Assembly: GCF_958979055.1 (NCBI RefSeq)
Contig: NC_084886.1
Coordinates: 1,507,001 to 1,571,000 of the forward strand
Source of the DNA: Alnus glutinosa
Taxonomy: Eukaryota; Streptophyta; Magnoliopsida; Fagales; Betulaceae
Direction: 5' to 3'
Length of the DNA stretch: 64,000 bases
In this document: positions 1 through 11,036 of the stretch, in pieces
Numbering within the stretch: the stretch's first letter is position 1
Layout of the letters: each line of letters begins with the position of its first letter
The notes under the pieces: model-generated
Databases searched by the model: none
What the model saw: the letters and a program-made list of their open reading frames with translations, nothing else
What the model was told of the DNA's origin: nothing
Translations under genes and position numbers: made by a program

Positions 1-37
1 CACTTGAAGTGCAACAAACATATCTCGTCGGCCAGCT

Positions 38-40
<3 letters not shown>

Positions 41-64
<24 letters not shown>
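41..64. repeat. (GA)n microsatellite
   Basis: This is a perfect GA dinucleotide tract. The remaining sequence up to about 540 shows no recognisable gene. Confidence 0.9.
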
Positions 65-69
<5 letters not shown>

Positions 70-539
70 TGAAACATGCTAGAGTGGGGAAGTGAAAAAA
101 TTTCTCCTCCCTCCCTCAAGCCACGTAGGCTTGAGTGTAAGATGGGTATAAGGTTGTAGTAAGAATAATATATCCCGGATTAGTAATTTGGTCTTCGGTA
201 CCACCGTCAACATAGATATCCCTTTTAAACTCAGGTATGCACTCGGAACTTTATGTCTTACTATAACTGATCAGTTCATGCTTTTGTTTTTATTAACCTT
301 GTTCTTGTTGCATCATCTATTTTATTTCTCAATGGAAAAAAATTTTGTTCATTATCAGATTTACAGTTAAAAGTTAGAACATGTGGTTGAATGTCTCAGG
401 GAGTTAAGAACACAAACATTAATGATGTGAGTAATGCAACTACTTTTTCTTTTACAGGACTACAAAAAAACATCTTGCATCCTTCTGTCTGTAATTTTTT
501 TTTTTTTTTTTGTCAGTACTTCTATCTGTATCTTTGACT

Positions 540-1005
540 ATTTGTGTCATCATCCAGACTAGCCAGCGACCACCTGATAGTCCAAGAAGGCCAAGCACAT
601 ATGAGATATTCTCCTTTTCTGAGACACTAAAATCTAAATTGTCTGCTGCTTCAGCCAGGTATAGGATGCCTTTTGGACTTTGGTTCTTGTTATAATTGAT
701 TTTTTTCTCATTTTGTCAATTTCATACTGAGGTGTACGTGTGGATATATGTGTTGCAACAGGTATAAGGAATCAATCTCAAAGGGCACCCGGGGCTTTAA
801 GGAAAAGCTACTTGCCCGTAATAACTCGGTAAAGGAGCTAAGCAAAGGAGTTTAGCGTGAGGTGACTGAAGGACTTGCCCATGTCGCGCAGATGATTGAA
901 CGCCTAGATCTTACTTCAAAGCAAACTGGATCCTCTGTTCCTGTTTCCAGTTGTACTGTGGCCCCTTCAAACTTGTCCTTCAAAGGGAAGGGTGTGGAGG
1001 ATTAG
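540..1005 (+). pseudogene. RHF1A-like RING E3 ubiquitin ligase, 3' fragment
   Basis: The translation resembles the C-terminal part of plant RHF1A, a RING-H2 E3 ligase known for degrading a CDK inhibitor during gametogenesis. Two exon-like blocks are visible. The first (about 540-658) encodes TSQRPPDSPRRPS followed by FSETLKSKLSAASAR. The second (762-1005) encodes YKESISKGTRGFKEKLLARN, then NSVKELSKGV and MIERLDLTSK. A GT...AG intron at 659-761 joins them in phase. The second block has an in-frame TAG at 853-855, where the family has glutamine, and another TAG at 1003-1005. The N-terminal RING half is not seen upstream, and a poly-T run interrupts the start of the first block. I read it as a decayed or 5'-truncated copy. 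The family call rests on recalled sequence. Confidence 0.65.
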
Positions 1006-1296
1006 GTTGATGCTCGGTCTCTTGACAAAAGTAGTAGGCTCATTGCAGCTGATTTATCCCCATATGCAACCTATGTATATGCAATCATATATCTTGATTA
1101 TCAAAACTATATATTGATAATATTATAGGAGAATATTGTGAGATCATATCATTATTCCTTTTAAAAAAAAAAATTACATCAGTTTACAACAGAAGCAGCA
1201 GTTTTGTACTCGAGTATGTGCGCGCATGATTGTTTCTATTGCTGAATTAGCCTCATCATCCCCTTTATCATCTACACTTGCTTGCTGCTTGACTTT

Positions 1297-2475
1297 TTAG
1301 AAACTTTTCTGCCTCTCCTTATCATCGAAATTAACCTCAATGATGGGAACGTAAGCATGTACCGACTCCTTGCACCAAGGGGGGAATCCGGTGGCTTCAA
1401 GATGCCTAATAGTTCCCGTCTTCGTATTATAATAGATGAAGTATTCAGTGAAGTATTGATTAACCTCCGGTTTTAGAAACATCTCACCAGTGTTATAGTC
1501 GAAGGCAAGAAGAAGGTTATTCTTCATCCAACCAAAAGGTAAATGAATTGTTTCCTTAACCCACTTGAGATTCTTGTAGTCCTTCAATATCCATAACTGC
1601 AACTTGTCGTACTCCACGCCAGGCAACCCCTTCCGCGACCCAAATGGAAAAAATGACGAGTTTTCTATCAAAGCCAAATATCCACCAAATTGAGTTAGCT
1701 CTCCAGAGAACGAATCATCAGGATACGGGATCTTTCTAAGTTGCCCTTCCGACATATCAAAAGCCAATATATATTTATCTGACGGACCACTTTTGGGATC
1801 ATAAATACAATGAATTGCGCCATTAGCAAAAATAACGTCTCCTTCTTCATTTTTTGGAAAACCAAATACTTGTTCAGGGGGAAAAGGGTGTATCCGACTC
1901 CATGATCCGCTGCTCCGTGTGAAAACCCAAAAAAGCCTCTTCAATGGGTTCAATGGGTTTTGAGAGTCTGGAAGCGTTTGAACAAGGAGGACCTTGTGCT
2001 CATTGGACAAAGTATCAAACCCAAAGTAGCAATCATTATAGTCTTCAAATTCCAAAAGTTTAACGGGAAAAGGGAGAGGGGGAGCCTCAGGAAGAGTGTA
2101 GTCCTCGCCGGTGTCAGGACTGTAGATGTGGAATCGACCGGGAAGAGGGTATTCCAACCCGGTGGGGGATCTATACAAGACCAATTGTCTGGTCAAGGAA
2201 ATGAAGATCTTACCGTTGAGGACTGTCCTCGTCCATGAATTGGTGAGTGCGAAAGGTCCTAGGGAAGGGATTGGGGGGAGCATAGTGGCAGGGCCTAGGG
2301 TGCCATCCTTTTGGATTTTTGCAGAGTAAAAGTGTAGCTCCCACAGGTTCCTGACAAAGAACAGGACTCGGCGGCTGCAAGATTGAGTGGTGAAGGGACG
2401 ATGGGCCGAGGAACGGTGGCATATTAAGGTCTTGAAGGATTGGGAAACCCTTCTCAGACCCAACCAGAGAGACAT
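1297..2475 (-). CDS. F-box-associated (FBA) domain protein, N-terminally short
   Basis: This is a 392-codon open frame. It resembles plant F-box proteins with a C-terminal F-box-associated beta-propeller-like domain, the substrate-binding part of SCF ubiquitin ligases. Residues about 8-17 (RRVSQSFKTLI) match the usual end of the F-box (RCVSKSFKTLI), and the linker RVLFFVRN..ELHFYSA follows. FBA-type blocks continue to the end: FGFDTLSNEHKVLLV, YILAFDMSEGQLRKIPYPD, LQLWILKDY and FIYYNTKTG. The first two thirds of the F-box is absent, so SKP1 binding is doubtful. A strong acceptor-like site (CTCTTTGCAG at about 2517-2526 on the minus strand) lies just upstream. The frame stays open from there through the ATG, so an upstream exon may supply the missing part. 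It may be a functional F-box gene with an unseen first exon or a truncated paralogue. Confidence 0.7.
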   Translation of the reverse strand: MSLWLGLRRVSQSFKTLICHRSSAHRPFTTQSCSRRVLFFVRNLWELHFYSAKIQKDGTLGPATMLPPIPSLGPFALTNSWTRTVLNGKIFISLTRQLVLYRSPTGLEYPLPGRFHIYSPDTGEDYTLPEAPPLPFPVKLLEFEDYNDCYFGFDTLSNEHKVLLVQTLPDSQNPLNPLKRLFWVFTRSSGSWSRIHPFPPEQVFGFPKNEEGDVIFANGAIHCIYDPKSGPSDKYILAFDMSEGQLRKIPYPDDSFSGELTQFGGYLALIENSSFFPFGSRKGLPGVEYDKLQLWILKDYKNLKWVKETIHLPFGWMKNNLLLAFDYNTGEMFLKPEVNQYFTEYFIYYNTKTGTIRHLEATGFPPWCKESVHAYVPIIEVNFDDKERQKSF

Positions 2476-2496
2476 GCTTTGCCTGTGTACTGCTCC

Positions 2497-2591
2497 ACAG
2501 CAAGAGGTCTGATAAACTGCAAAGAGAAATCACACACAATACACATAAGACCAGAGCTTGAGCTAGTTCCACAGCAAGAGGTCTGATAAAT
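2497..2591. repeat. Short direct duplication around the F-box gene acceptor
   Basis: The motif CCACAGCAAGAGGTCTGATAAA occurs at about 2497 and again at about 2570. It spans the 3' splice-site region upstream of the F-box-like ORF. The two copies lie about 73 bp apart and are nearly identical, so the duplication looks recent. Confidence 0.7.
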
Positions 2592-2789
2592 TTTGCCCTA
2601 AATTCAATTATTAAAAAAATATCCCCTAATGCATACAATTAATTTTTCCATAAAAATAGTGTAAAAAATCACATTAGCGAAAGCATAAGGACGTAGCGGA
2701 CTCAGTTGAATAAATAATTTAATTTTCACAATCCCACAAACTTGATTATAATTTAAAAAACAAAGCCTAAGGTTCGGAAAATAATTCTA

Positions 2790-3606
2790 TTTCTTGTATT
2801 TTTGGGAGATTTCTATCCCTAAATCCTGTTCTTGGAGCTGGAAACAACTTCTTAAGCTAAGAGTTATGGCTAAGCTGTTTTTGAGCTTTAAGGTAGGTGA
2901 TGGAACCCGGATATTTTTGTGGATGGACGGCTGGCATCCGGATGGCTACTTACTGGATAGGTATGGTTTTAGACCGGTTTATGATGCAGGTAGTTTTATT
3001 GATGCTAAACTCTCTTCCATCATCAAGAGAGGGGGGAGTGGTTTTGGCCTCATGCTCGGTCAGATCTTCTTGTTCACATCCAAAGTCAGCTCTCTCTAGT
3101 GAAAATTGGGTTAGATGACCAGGCTGTTTGGAAAGCTAAAAAAAGAGTTTATAATTGTGCAGAAACATGGGATGCTCTGAGGAAGAAGGAAAATGTTGTT
3201 CGGTGGTGGAGGATAGTGTGGTTTTCGATGGCTATCCCTCGGCATTCTTTCTTGCTTTGGTTGGTATTTAGAGATGCCTTGATTACAAAGGAAAAAATGT
3301 GCATTTGGGGCTATGAGGGTGATATTTTATGTCCAGTCTGCAGAGCCTGTATTGAGAGTTGGGATCACTTGTTCTTCAGGTGTAGTTTTAGCAGCCGGGT
3401 TTGGAGGAATGTAATGCAAGATTGTTTGGAATCTTCTCTGGATGTGGATTGGGATGAAGTAGCAATGTGGAGTATTAATTGGCTGAGAGGAGAAAGCCTT
3501 AAAACTAGGCTCTGCAAGCTGAGTCTAGGGGCAGTTGTTTATCATATTTGGATTCAACGTAATAACTTAATCCATGGAAATGTGTTGTGTTCAGAGGAAG
3601 GCCTTT
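2790..3606 (+). mobile_element. LINE (L1-type) fragment, RT C-terminal and zf-RVT part (left half)
   Basis: The frames encode a plant L1-type non-LTR element. First comes the region after the RT fingers (CSWSWKQLLKLR, then LSFKVGDGTRIFLWMDGWHP). The zf-RVT domain follows: WWRIVWFSMAIPRHSFLLWL, ITKEKMCIWGY, CPVCRACIESWDHLFFRC and WIQRNNLIHGN. The two stretches are in different frames around 3099. The copy is 5'-truncated, as most LINE insertions are, and is interrupted at 3607 by a second LINE in the opposite orientation. Its 3' part resumes near 4244. Confidence 0.85.
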
Positions 3607-4243
3607 TTTTTTTTGAAAGAAATCTTTATAAAACCAAACACCTGATACAAAATCCCACAATAAATGGTGCACACTACACACAAGGCAAAGTAGGCTACAG
3701 CAGCCCCACTAATCCCTTACAACAAACAAACAAAACAACACAAACGAGGCCAAATACAACCCGAAACACCATGCCTATCAAGGCTGCACAACATCAGAAA
3801 CTCAACAAGGCAAGGGAGTTCACAACAACCCCTCTAAGCCTTTACAACAGACACAAACTCCTTTCCTAGCAAAACTGCAGCAAACAAATCCCAGCAGGTC
3901 TAAGCAATCCCGAAACACCAACTAGCCAACAGGAATTAGTACAAATTCCATAACCGAGCCAGTTTGCAGTTCTCTCTAGAGTTCTTGAAGTTCCCCGTCA
4001 CCAATATTCAAGCTCTAACCTCCCATTTAATCCTTGACAGTAGATCTTCCTCAGTATACACAATGCTGCCATGCAGAATAGCATTCCTCTGCTTCCATAG
4101 ATTATAGACAGCAGCTCCTAAACATAGGATACGCAACCTGGTCTTAAAACAATTCTTCCTCAGATCAGATAGACACCAGTGAACTATACTTTCCCACGTC
4201 TCAAAGTGACGTCCTTCCAGACAAAGATTCATTAAGTTCTTCC
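3607..4243 (-). mobile_element. LINE 3' fragment inserted antisense into the first LINE
   Basis: On the minus strand the piece starts in zf-RVT sequence (WESIVHWCLSDLRKNCFKTR, then LGAAVYNLWKQRNAILHGS, 4008-4232). A roughly 400-bp 3' UTR follows, ending in a poly(A) tail seen as poly-T at 3607-3617. The coding end and the tail (TATAAAGATTTCTTTC before the A run) resemble the host LINE, so both belong to one family. It is severely 5'-truncated. I could not find a clean target-site duplication. Confidence 0.8.
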
Positions 4244-4520
4244 AAATGGGAAATCAAGTCAAGGCTTATGGGGAAGGGGAAGTATCGCAGGTCAACAGAG
4301 AATACTCGGCTTCTGCAGACTTGGAATCTGCAGAACTTGTTGCTGGAGTGATGTTTTCTGGTGTTGTATTTTCTGTTCTGTTTGTTGAGAGGCTTATGTG
4401 TAAGGGCCTGTGTTTTTTGTTTCTTTTGGTTTGTAAGCCCTTTTGGGTGGATGGTTTTCCAGCTTGCTGGATTGTTGTTGCTTAGTTTGGTCTATAAAGT
4501 TCTTGTTCATCCAAAAAAAA
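4244..4520 (+). mobile_element. LINE 3' end (right half of the interrupted copy) with poly(A)
   Basis: The translation SKWEIKSRLM continues the coding end of the left half. A T/G-rich 3' UTR and an A run at about 4510-4520 follow, preceded by TATAAAGTTCTTG. This closes the nested pair. Confidence 0.75.
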
Positions 4521-5039
4521 AACAAAAAGAGAACCTAGACTGTATAATCGCAAGAAAGAAAAAAATGAATAAAGGTAATTCATAAACCCTAGAAGCAATA
4601 TCCGATCCTAATCCGCGCTATGTTCACAGAGTTACTCAGAAACTTGAAAGCATTGGGATGAGAGATCAATGTAAAATTACCTTTGTGATCGAAGACGAGG
4701 CAGAAGGATCGAGTGTGAGACCGCAGAGGATTATACTGAGGCGATCTGTTCGATCTCAAAAGTAATATAATGTGGGTTTCTTGTTCTATAGGTTAGAGTG
4801 ACAACTGGGTAAACGTGTGCCGGGCTTGGTTTAGTATGCAATGTACTATTCAGGCCCAGAATGAATGGCACTGAAACAGGCTTGGAAAGCATTTTTTAGG
4901 CCTTTTGGGCCTCAAGCAGCGCAAGCTTATTGTTGTCGATAATCTTAGTTAGAGCTGGCTGTGCTCCGAATTCTACCAACGTTATTTTTCTTTTGAAAGA
5001 AAAATACTAGACTTCTAATTTTTTTACAATTTGTTAATA
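4521..5039. other. Intergenic; possible 5' UTR exon on the minus strand
   Basis: There is no long ORF. On the minus strand the stretch from about 4760 down to 4684 ends in a donor-like CACAAAG|GTAATTTTAC and has the composition of a 5' UTR exon. It could be the first exon of the F-box-like gene, with the nested LINEs in its intron. This is inference only. Confidence 0.25.
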
Positions 5040-5620
5040 TGTTACCTCTACAAAGGGATGGGTAGTGTTGATGCAGTTTCCAGTCAAGTGATGTGGCAGT
5101 CTCAGGTTTGCTCCTTCACTGGTGACTTGCAACAAAACAAGTACCCACTGAGGGTTGCCCGACAGAGCCTCCTCTGACGCCTAAGTCAGTAGGGAAAATG
5201 AGAGAGAGAATGATCAGATTAGATTCTTTCCCATACCTTTTAACCATTATATATCGACCTCCTTTTCCTTGGTTGACATGTAGAGGAGGTCATGTGGTTG
5301 TCTGATATGAATAATGACCAGTCATGATGTTCTGACGCTCGATAAGGTGTGTATATATTAGGTGTGGCACTCCGTACTAACACCTGATATGATTTTTGAT
5401 TTGATCTAACCGGTTAATAAATGCTTGAGATCCTAATAAATGCTCAGGATCTTGGTCATACTCGGCCTATGCACAACTCGAGAGTTGTTGTGTATATCCG
5501 ACCTATGCACAACCCAAGGGTACAATCCGAGTGGGCTCAGTCCAACCAATGTATAGTCCGAGTGCGGTACAATCCGAATGTGGAACCGTACTGTTAGTTT
5601 GTAGTTGGCCACATTCTCTT
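5040..5620. mobile_element. LTR-like fossil fragment, family unresolved
   Basis: The stretch has LTR-like wording (GCCTCCTCTGACGCCTAAGTCAGTAGG) and short internal repeats of ACAATCCGAGTG and CCTATGCACAAC. No coding domain and no clear ends are visible. It may be a separate old LTR or the outer part of the neighbouring copia element. Confidence 0.35.
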
Positions 5621-8158
5621 GGACAAAATCGCTTCTTTGTAATGATGTTTTTTAACAGGGATTCCACTATTTCAGAGTGCTTCCAAAAAATTATGCCCAG
5701 ATCACAAGTCAAAAAATTCGGTTCCCTGTCAGCCGTCTGGACAACGTGTCATACTGTCCGGACGCCCAGCTGTCCAAAGCACCATCCATCCGGACGCCAA
5801 AGTGTTCATAGCATCATCCGTCTGGACCTTCCTCTATGTCGAGAAGCTTCGAACTGCTTCAACTTGCATCCATCCAAACGTTTCAGCAACCCATCTGGAC
5901 GACTCTCAGGGTTCGATCAAGCTTCAAGATTTCTTTCCAAACACAAATACCTCCGATTCGGACGCGCGAAGCCTTTATATGGAAATTACTTGCAGTGGAC
6001 GTGTAATCGTCTGGATGACAGGGCAACACCGTCCGGACGCGGCTCTCAAACATGAAAAATTTCAGCAAAATTTTCAAAATTTCGGTTGCACAATTGTCCA
6101 AACGGCTCCCAGTTTTATCAAGCCAGACGCTCATTTGAACCCTTAGCCTATAAATAGAGGCCCCTAGGCTTGAAAACTGCAAGAATTCGGTATTGAACTC
6201 CATTAGTGCTTAGAGAGCTATATTGTGAGGTTATTGAGTTGAGTTGATCTCTCTAAAACCGTTGATGTGTGTGTTGTTGCTACGCTTAACTTGAAGTCTA
6301 TCTTAGGGGTTGGCCCTAAGGTAAAGGATTCAATTGAAGACCTCTTCAAGTAGGAGACCTGGTTGGGAGACGTTTGTGTTAGGCTACACGTTAAAGTGTA
6401 AGGTACGACCACTGCATCAGGGGTATGTGAGTGCTACTATTTTGTAACTAATCTTGTCTTCTGAATAGTGGATATCCTAGGTTTGGCTGCCCCCCGATCT
6501 CATGGGCCCTACTAGAACTGCTAGTCTAGGTGGGAAAAGGTATATACTAGTAATTGTGGATGATTTCTCTCGATATACATGGGCTATTCCTCTTCGGGAA
6601 AAATCTGATGCTTTTGATGCAACTCAACATTTATTCAAGAAGATTCAAGTTGAGCAAAATTGCCAGATTATGAGAATCCGCAGTGATCATGGAAGAGAAT
6701 TCGAAAATTCCAAGTTCGAAGAATTCTGCCTTTCATATGGAATCAAGCAGGAATTTTCTTCTCCTATCACTCCTCAGCATAATGGAGTTGTAGAAAGAAA
6801 GAACATGGTAATTCAAGAGATGGCTCGAGTGATGATCCACTCAAAGAATCTTGCTCAACACTTTTGGGGAGAAGCAGTGAACACTGCATGTCATATTATC
6901 AACAAGGTCTACCTGAGGCATGAAACAACAAGACTCCCTATGAGATTTGGCTAGGTAAAAAGCCCACAGTAAAGTACTTCAGAACTTTTGGAAGTAAATA
7001 TTATATCCTTCGTGACAGGGAGAATCTTGGGAAGTTTGATTCTAAGAGTGATGAAGGTATATCCTTGGCGTATTCCACAAACGGTCGTGCTTACAGGGTC
7101 TTCAGTAAAAGAACACAGACTGTGATGGAATCTATAAATGTTGTTATTGATGATGAAGAAGTTGAGAGACCAAGCAACAAGGAGGAAAATCAGATCAATT
7201 CAGTTGATCCGTCAGCAGCTATTATTAAGGCTTCTCCAAATGTGTCTCCGGATGAATCTCCTTTTTCTCCCACAACTTCAGATACCAGTGCCAGTGCTTT
7301 CGAAGATGAGGACACTCCTGCAAATCCTCCCAAGCGGTCATGGGTGAAGCTCAATCATCCTCCTCAGCAGCTTCTTGGGATCGTTGATGAAGGGCGTAGG
7401 CTAAGAAACAGAGTCATCCATCCTACTAGTGAAGTAGCTAATCAAGTCACCTATAGCTGCTACCTTGCTCAAACAGAGCCCAAGAAGGTTGATGAAGCCC
7501 TACAAGATGAAAGCTCGGTGTCCGCCATGCATGACGAGCTTCATCAATTCACCAGAAATGATGTTTGGACTTTGGTTCCCCGTCCTGTGGAACAGAATAT
7601 CATTGGTACCAAGTGGATTTTCAAGAACAAAACAGATGAGCATGGTACTATGGTCCGAAATAAAGCCCATCTTGTTGCCCAGGGATATACTCAAATAGAG
7701 GGAGTTGACTTTGATGAAACTTTTGCCCGGTTGCCAAGGTAGAATCCATCAGAATTCTTCTCTCCATTGCTTGTCATCTTGGTTTCAAATTATATCAGAT
7801 GGATGTAAAGAGTGCTTTTCTGAATGGTACTCTACAAGAAGAGGTTTATGTAGAATAGCGGAAAGGATTTCAAGATCCTCATCATTCTCATCATGTGTAC
7901 AAGATGAAAAATGCTTTATATGGGCTTAAGCAGTCTCCTCGGGCATGGTATGAGTGTCTCACTACTTATCTCTTGACAAAGGGATTTACAAGGTGTAATG
8001 CCCCAGATTTTATTAGACTCAATATTATAATAATAATAATACAAAACTTATTAAGTAAGTTAAGTTAACTTAATAAGGAAGTTGGAAAAAAAAATAATAA
8101 TAAATATAAATATAACTTATTAAGTAAGTTAAGTAACTTAAGCAACAAGTTCAGAAAA

Positions 8159-8197
<39 letters not shown>

Positions 8198-8200
<3 letters not shown>

Positions 8201-8378
8201 AAATGATCCATACACTCATTTCTCACAACAGTCCCACAACAAGCTGACGTGGCTGGTAATATTTTATTATTTTTTTACAAAAAGAAAACAAAACAAACAA
8301 AAAAAATAATAAAATATTATCAGCCACGTCAGCTTGTTGTAGGGCTGTTGTGAGAAAGGAGTGTAGGGATCATTTCTC
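8198..8378. mobile_element. Foldback MITE inside the solo LTR
   Basis: Two arms of about 72 bp pair with few mismatches. The left begins GAAAAATGATCCATACACTC and the right ends GAGTGTAGGGATCATTTCTC. The arms share CAAGCTGACGTGGCTG. Both sides are flanked by (TA)n, so the target duplication cannot be sized. It is the third level of nesting here (copia > solo LTR > MITE). Confidence 0.8.
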
Positions 8379-8531
8379 ATATATATATATATATATATAA
8401 ATAAATTAAATTAACAACTTGCTCAGCAAGTTCTCTTCTCCTCTTCTTATTTCTTCTTTCTTCTTTCGTTCTTGTGCTTCCCGAACACACAGACCCACAA
8501 AGAGAGATCAGAGAGACGAGAACGTGAAAAC

Positions 8532-8532
<1 letters not shown>

Positions 8533-8573
<41 letters not shown>
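8533..8573. repeat. (AG)n microsatellite
   Basis: This is a perfect AG tract of about 40 bp inside the solo LTR. Confidence 0.9.
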
Positions 8574-8577
<4 letters not shown>

Positions 8578-8786
8578 GAGGGTCAAAGAGAGACCGAGAG
8601 ATCGGGAGAGAGGTAGCCGGAGGGAGGGGAGAGAACCGGCGAGCCGTGACCCAAGGGAGGCCGATCCTCCATGGATCGACGCTGGCGATGCGAGTACCGA
8701 TCGATTCTACCGATGGGTCGACGATTGGTGGAGCTTGGACCCATGACCCATGAGCTGAACTCGGGAGAACCCGTGACCCGGACCGA

Positions 8787-8790
<4 letters not shown>

Positions 8791-8869
<79 letters not shown>
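8791..8869. repeat. (AG)n microsatellite, long
   Basis: This is a perfect AG tract of about 79 bp inside the solo LTR. It produces the long Arg-Glu and Ser-Leu shadow frames here, which are not genes. Confidence 0.95.
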
Positions 8870-8875
<6 letters not shown>

Positions 8876-10073
8876 GGCTTCTAGTGGCGATTTCTAGCAA
8901 GATTTTCCGGCAGGTTCGACAGAAGGACGATTCCGGTGAGATTTTCGGTAAATCTTGTAATTTTTAGGAAGAAATTAGTATACTAATTTATTGTGATTTC
9001 TACTAATTTTGTTAGCTAAGTTGTTGGTGTATTTGGTTGAATGGTTCTCTAACTATGTATGTGTGTATATGGATTTGGGTTGTAAGTTGGTTGAACTAAT
9101 TGGGCATTTTGGATTGTGTATTTCGGTTGTTTTTCTTCCCTGTTTTGAAATGGGTTTCGGCAGTGTATATGGGCAGTAGTCGTGTGTAGTGTTAGGATTT
9201 ATGATTATTTTTTGGGTTTTAATTATAAACTGTAATGTTGGGGTTTGTTAGAAATATTGGTATATTTACTGTAGTTGGCTGAATACACATGTTTGAGATT
9301 GTTGGGATTTTTAAGATATGTAGAGTACTTTTTTATAATAAGGTGTTGATTATATTGGCTAAATGTTTTGATGGTCTGTTTTATAGTAATGAATTATAAC
9401 TAAGATGATTTTAATGTGTGTAAGAAAAAGGTATTTTGGATATTAGCGTCGGAAATTGTTGATTTCATTTGGTTACGTTGAGAATAAATTCTGGATTTGA
9501 TTTCTTAGAGAAACTGAATGAGTTTCTTTGGCTTATAGGGTTGAATTATGAATTTGATGATTGAGATTTGTTGTGATTAGGATTTTTCTGAATGAGCTCG
9601 GCTTGATATTGGTTGTATGGGATATGGAGTGTTGGACTAGTGATTAGAGGATTCAAAGAAATTTTATATGGTTTAGGTCGAATGAGTTCATATTGAAATT
9701 TTTAGAGTGTCGACTTCTTAAATCTACTAAAATGTGTTGATAGGAAGTACGGCTTGAAGATCCATAGTTACATATTATGTAGAATACATATATATAAATA
9801 TAGGATAATTTAATTTAAGTCTTAGAACTGAAATTTTAGAACGCTTCGCTAAATTTATCCTCGTGTTTTATTTAGGTAAAAGCTCGACCTTGACGTTAAT
9901 GGCAAATCCAAGGAAGGGGATACAACACCGAAAAACCCCCAACAAGATTTTATTGCAAATCTTTTGAAAAAGTGTTGAGGAATTTTACCAAGCATTTATT
10001 TATGTGATTTTTAATGTCAAGCTTTTATTACTCGTTTGTTATTATTCAAGAATTTTGTGCATAAATTACAGTT

Positions 10074-10240
10074 ATGATTAAGAGCATTTTTAAAGTTATG
10101 ATTTATGCGTAATTACAAATATGATCAAAAGCATTTCAAAGTTATGGATTATGCATAATTATAGTTATGACTAAGTGCACTTCAAAGTTATGGATCATTT
10201 CAAAGTTTATGATTTATACATGAATACAGTTGTATGAAAA
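10074..10240. repeat. Diverged tandem repeats of about 55 bp in the solo LTR
   Basis: The words AAAGTTATGATTTATGC and AGCATTTCAAAGTTATGG recur three to four times with a period of about 55 bp. Confidence 0.55.
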
Positions 10241-10686
10241 AATGATCTAAGGTTTAAAATCTGCACATGACTACAATTTTGAAAGCGGCCCTTATAGTTT
10301 TAAAATAAAGTATGTAGTTATAGCAGAGCCTACAGTATTATAGAAAACATTCATGTACAATATTATAGAAAACATTCATGTGCAGTAATTGTTTAACCCT
10401 GAGGCACTATTACAGTTACGATCAGTACCATATAGGGTAGCATGGCAAGCATACCGAAAGAAGGTGTGTGCTACTAGCCGGGGTTAGCCTTCACCTAGGG
10501 AAGATCTCCAACCCGGTGACTCTCCTCTGTGACGACAGACTGAGTCCATAGGTCCTTGGGACAAAAGCCAACGTGCTCCGCTCACGGGTAATAACGGTGT
10601 AGAGTCTGTAAAGGGTTAAACCATAGTTACAGTTTTTAAAAGAAAATAAACCAAAAGAAATTCACTGGTTCATTATAAATTTCTTA

Positions 10687-11036
10687 TGCTATTATTCATA
10701 TTCCTCATTCACTTATAAATTTCATGTTTAATTGTTCGTTTTGATATTTTGCATAATCTGTCATTATGAATGCCATTACTCATATTCCTTATTCACTTAC
10801 TAATAAGTTTCATGTTTAATAGTTCATTTTGATATTTTGCATAAACTGTCATTATGCATGCCATTACTCATATTCCTCATTCACTTACTCATAAGTTTCA
10901 TGTTTAATAGTTCATTTTGATATTTTGCATAAATTGTCATTATGCATGCCATTACTCATATTCCTCATTCACTTACTCATAAGTTTCATGTTTAATTGTC
11001 CATTTTGATATTTTGCATAAACTGTCATTATGCATG
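10687..11036. repeat. 88-bp tandem repeat, four units, in the solo LTR
   Basis: Units begin at about 10687, 10773, 10861 and 10949. The last three are 88 bp each and nearly identical (CCATTACTCATATTCC ... TCATTATGCATG). The first is slightly shorter and more diverged. Confidence 0.9.

Noticed and set aside
8377-8967. Long Arg-Glu or Ser-Leu frames on both strands
   Set aside because: They are translations of the (GA)n microsatellites in the solo LTR, not proteins.
10687-11036. CRISPR-like array
   Set aside because: The units are contiguous 88-bp tandem repeats without unique spacers, in a plant LTR.
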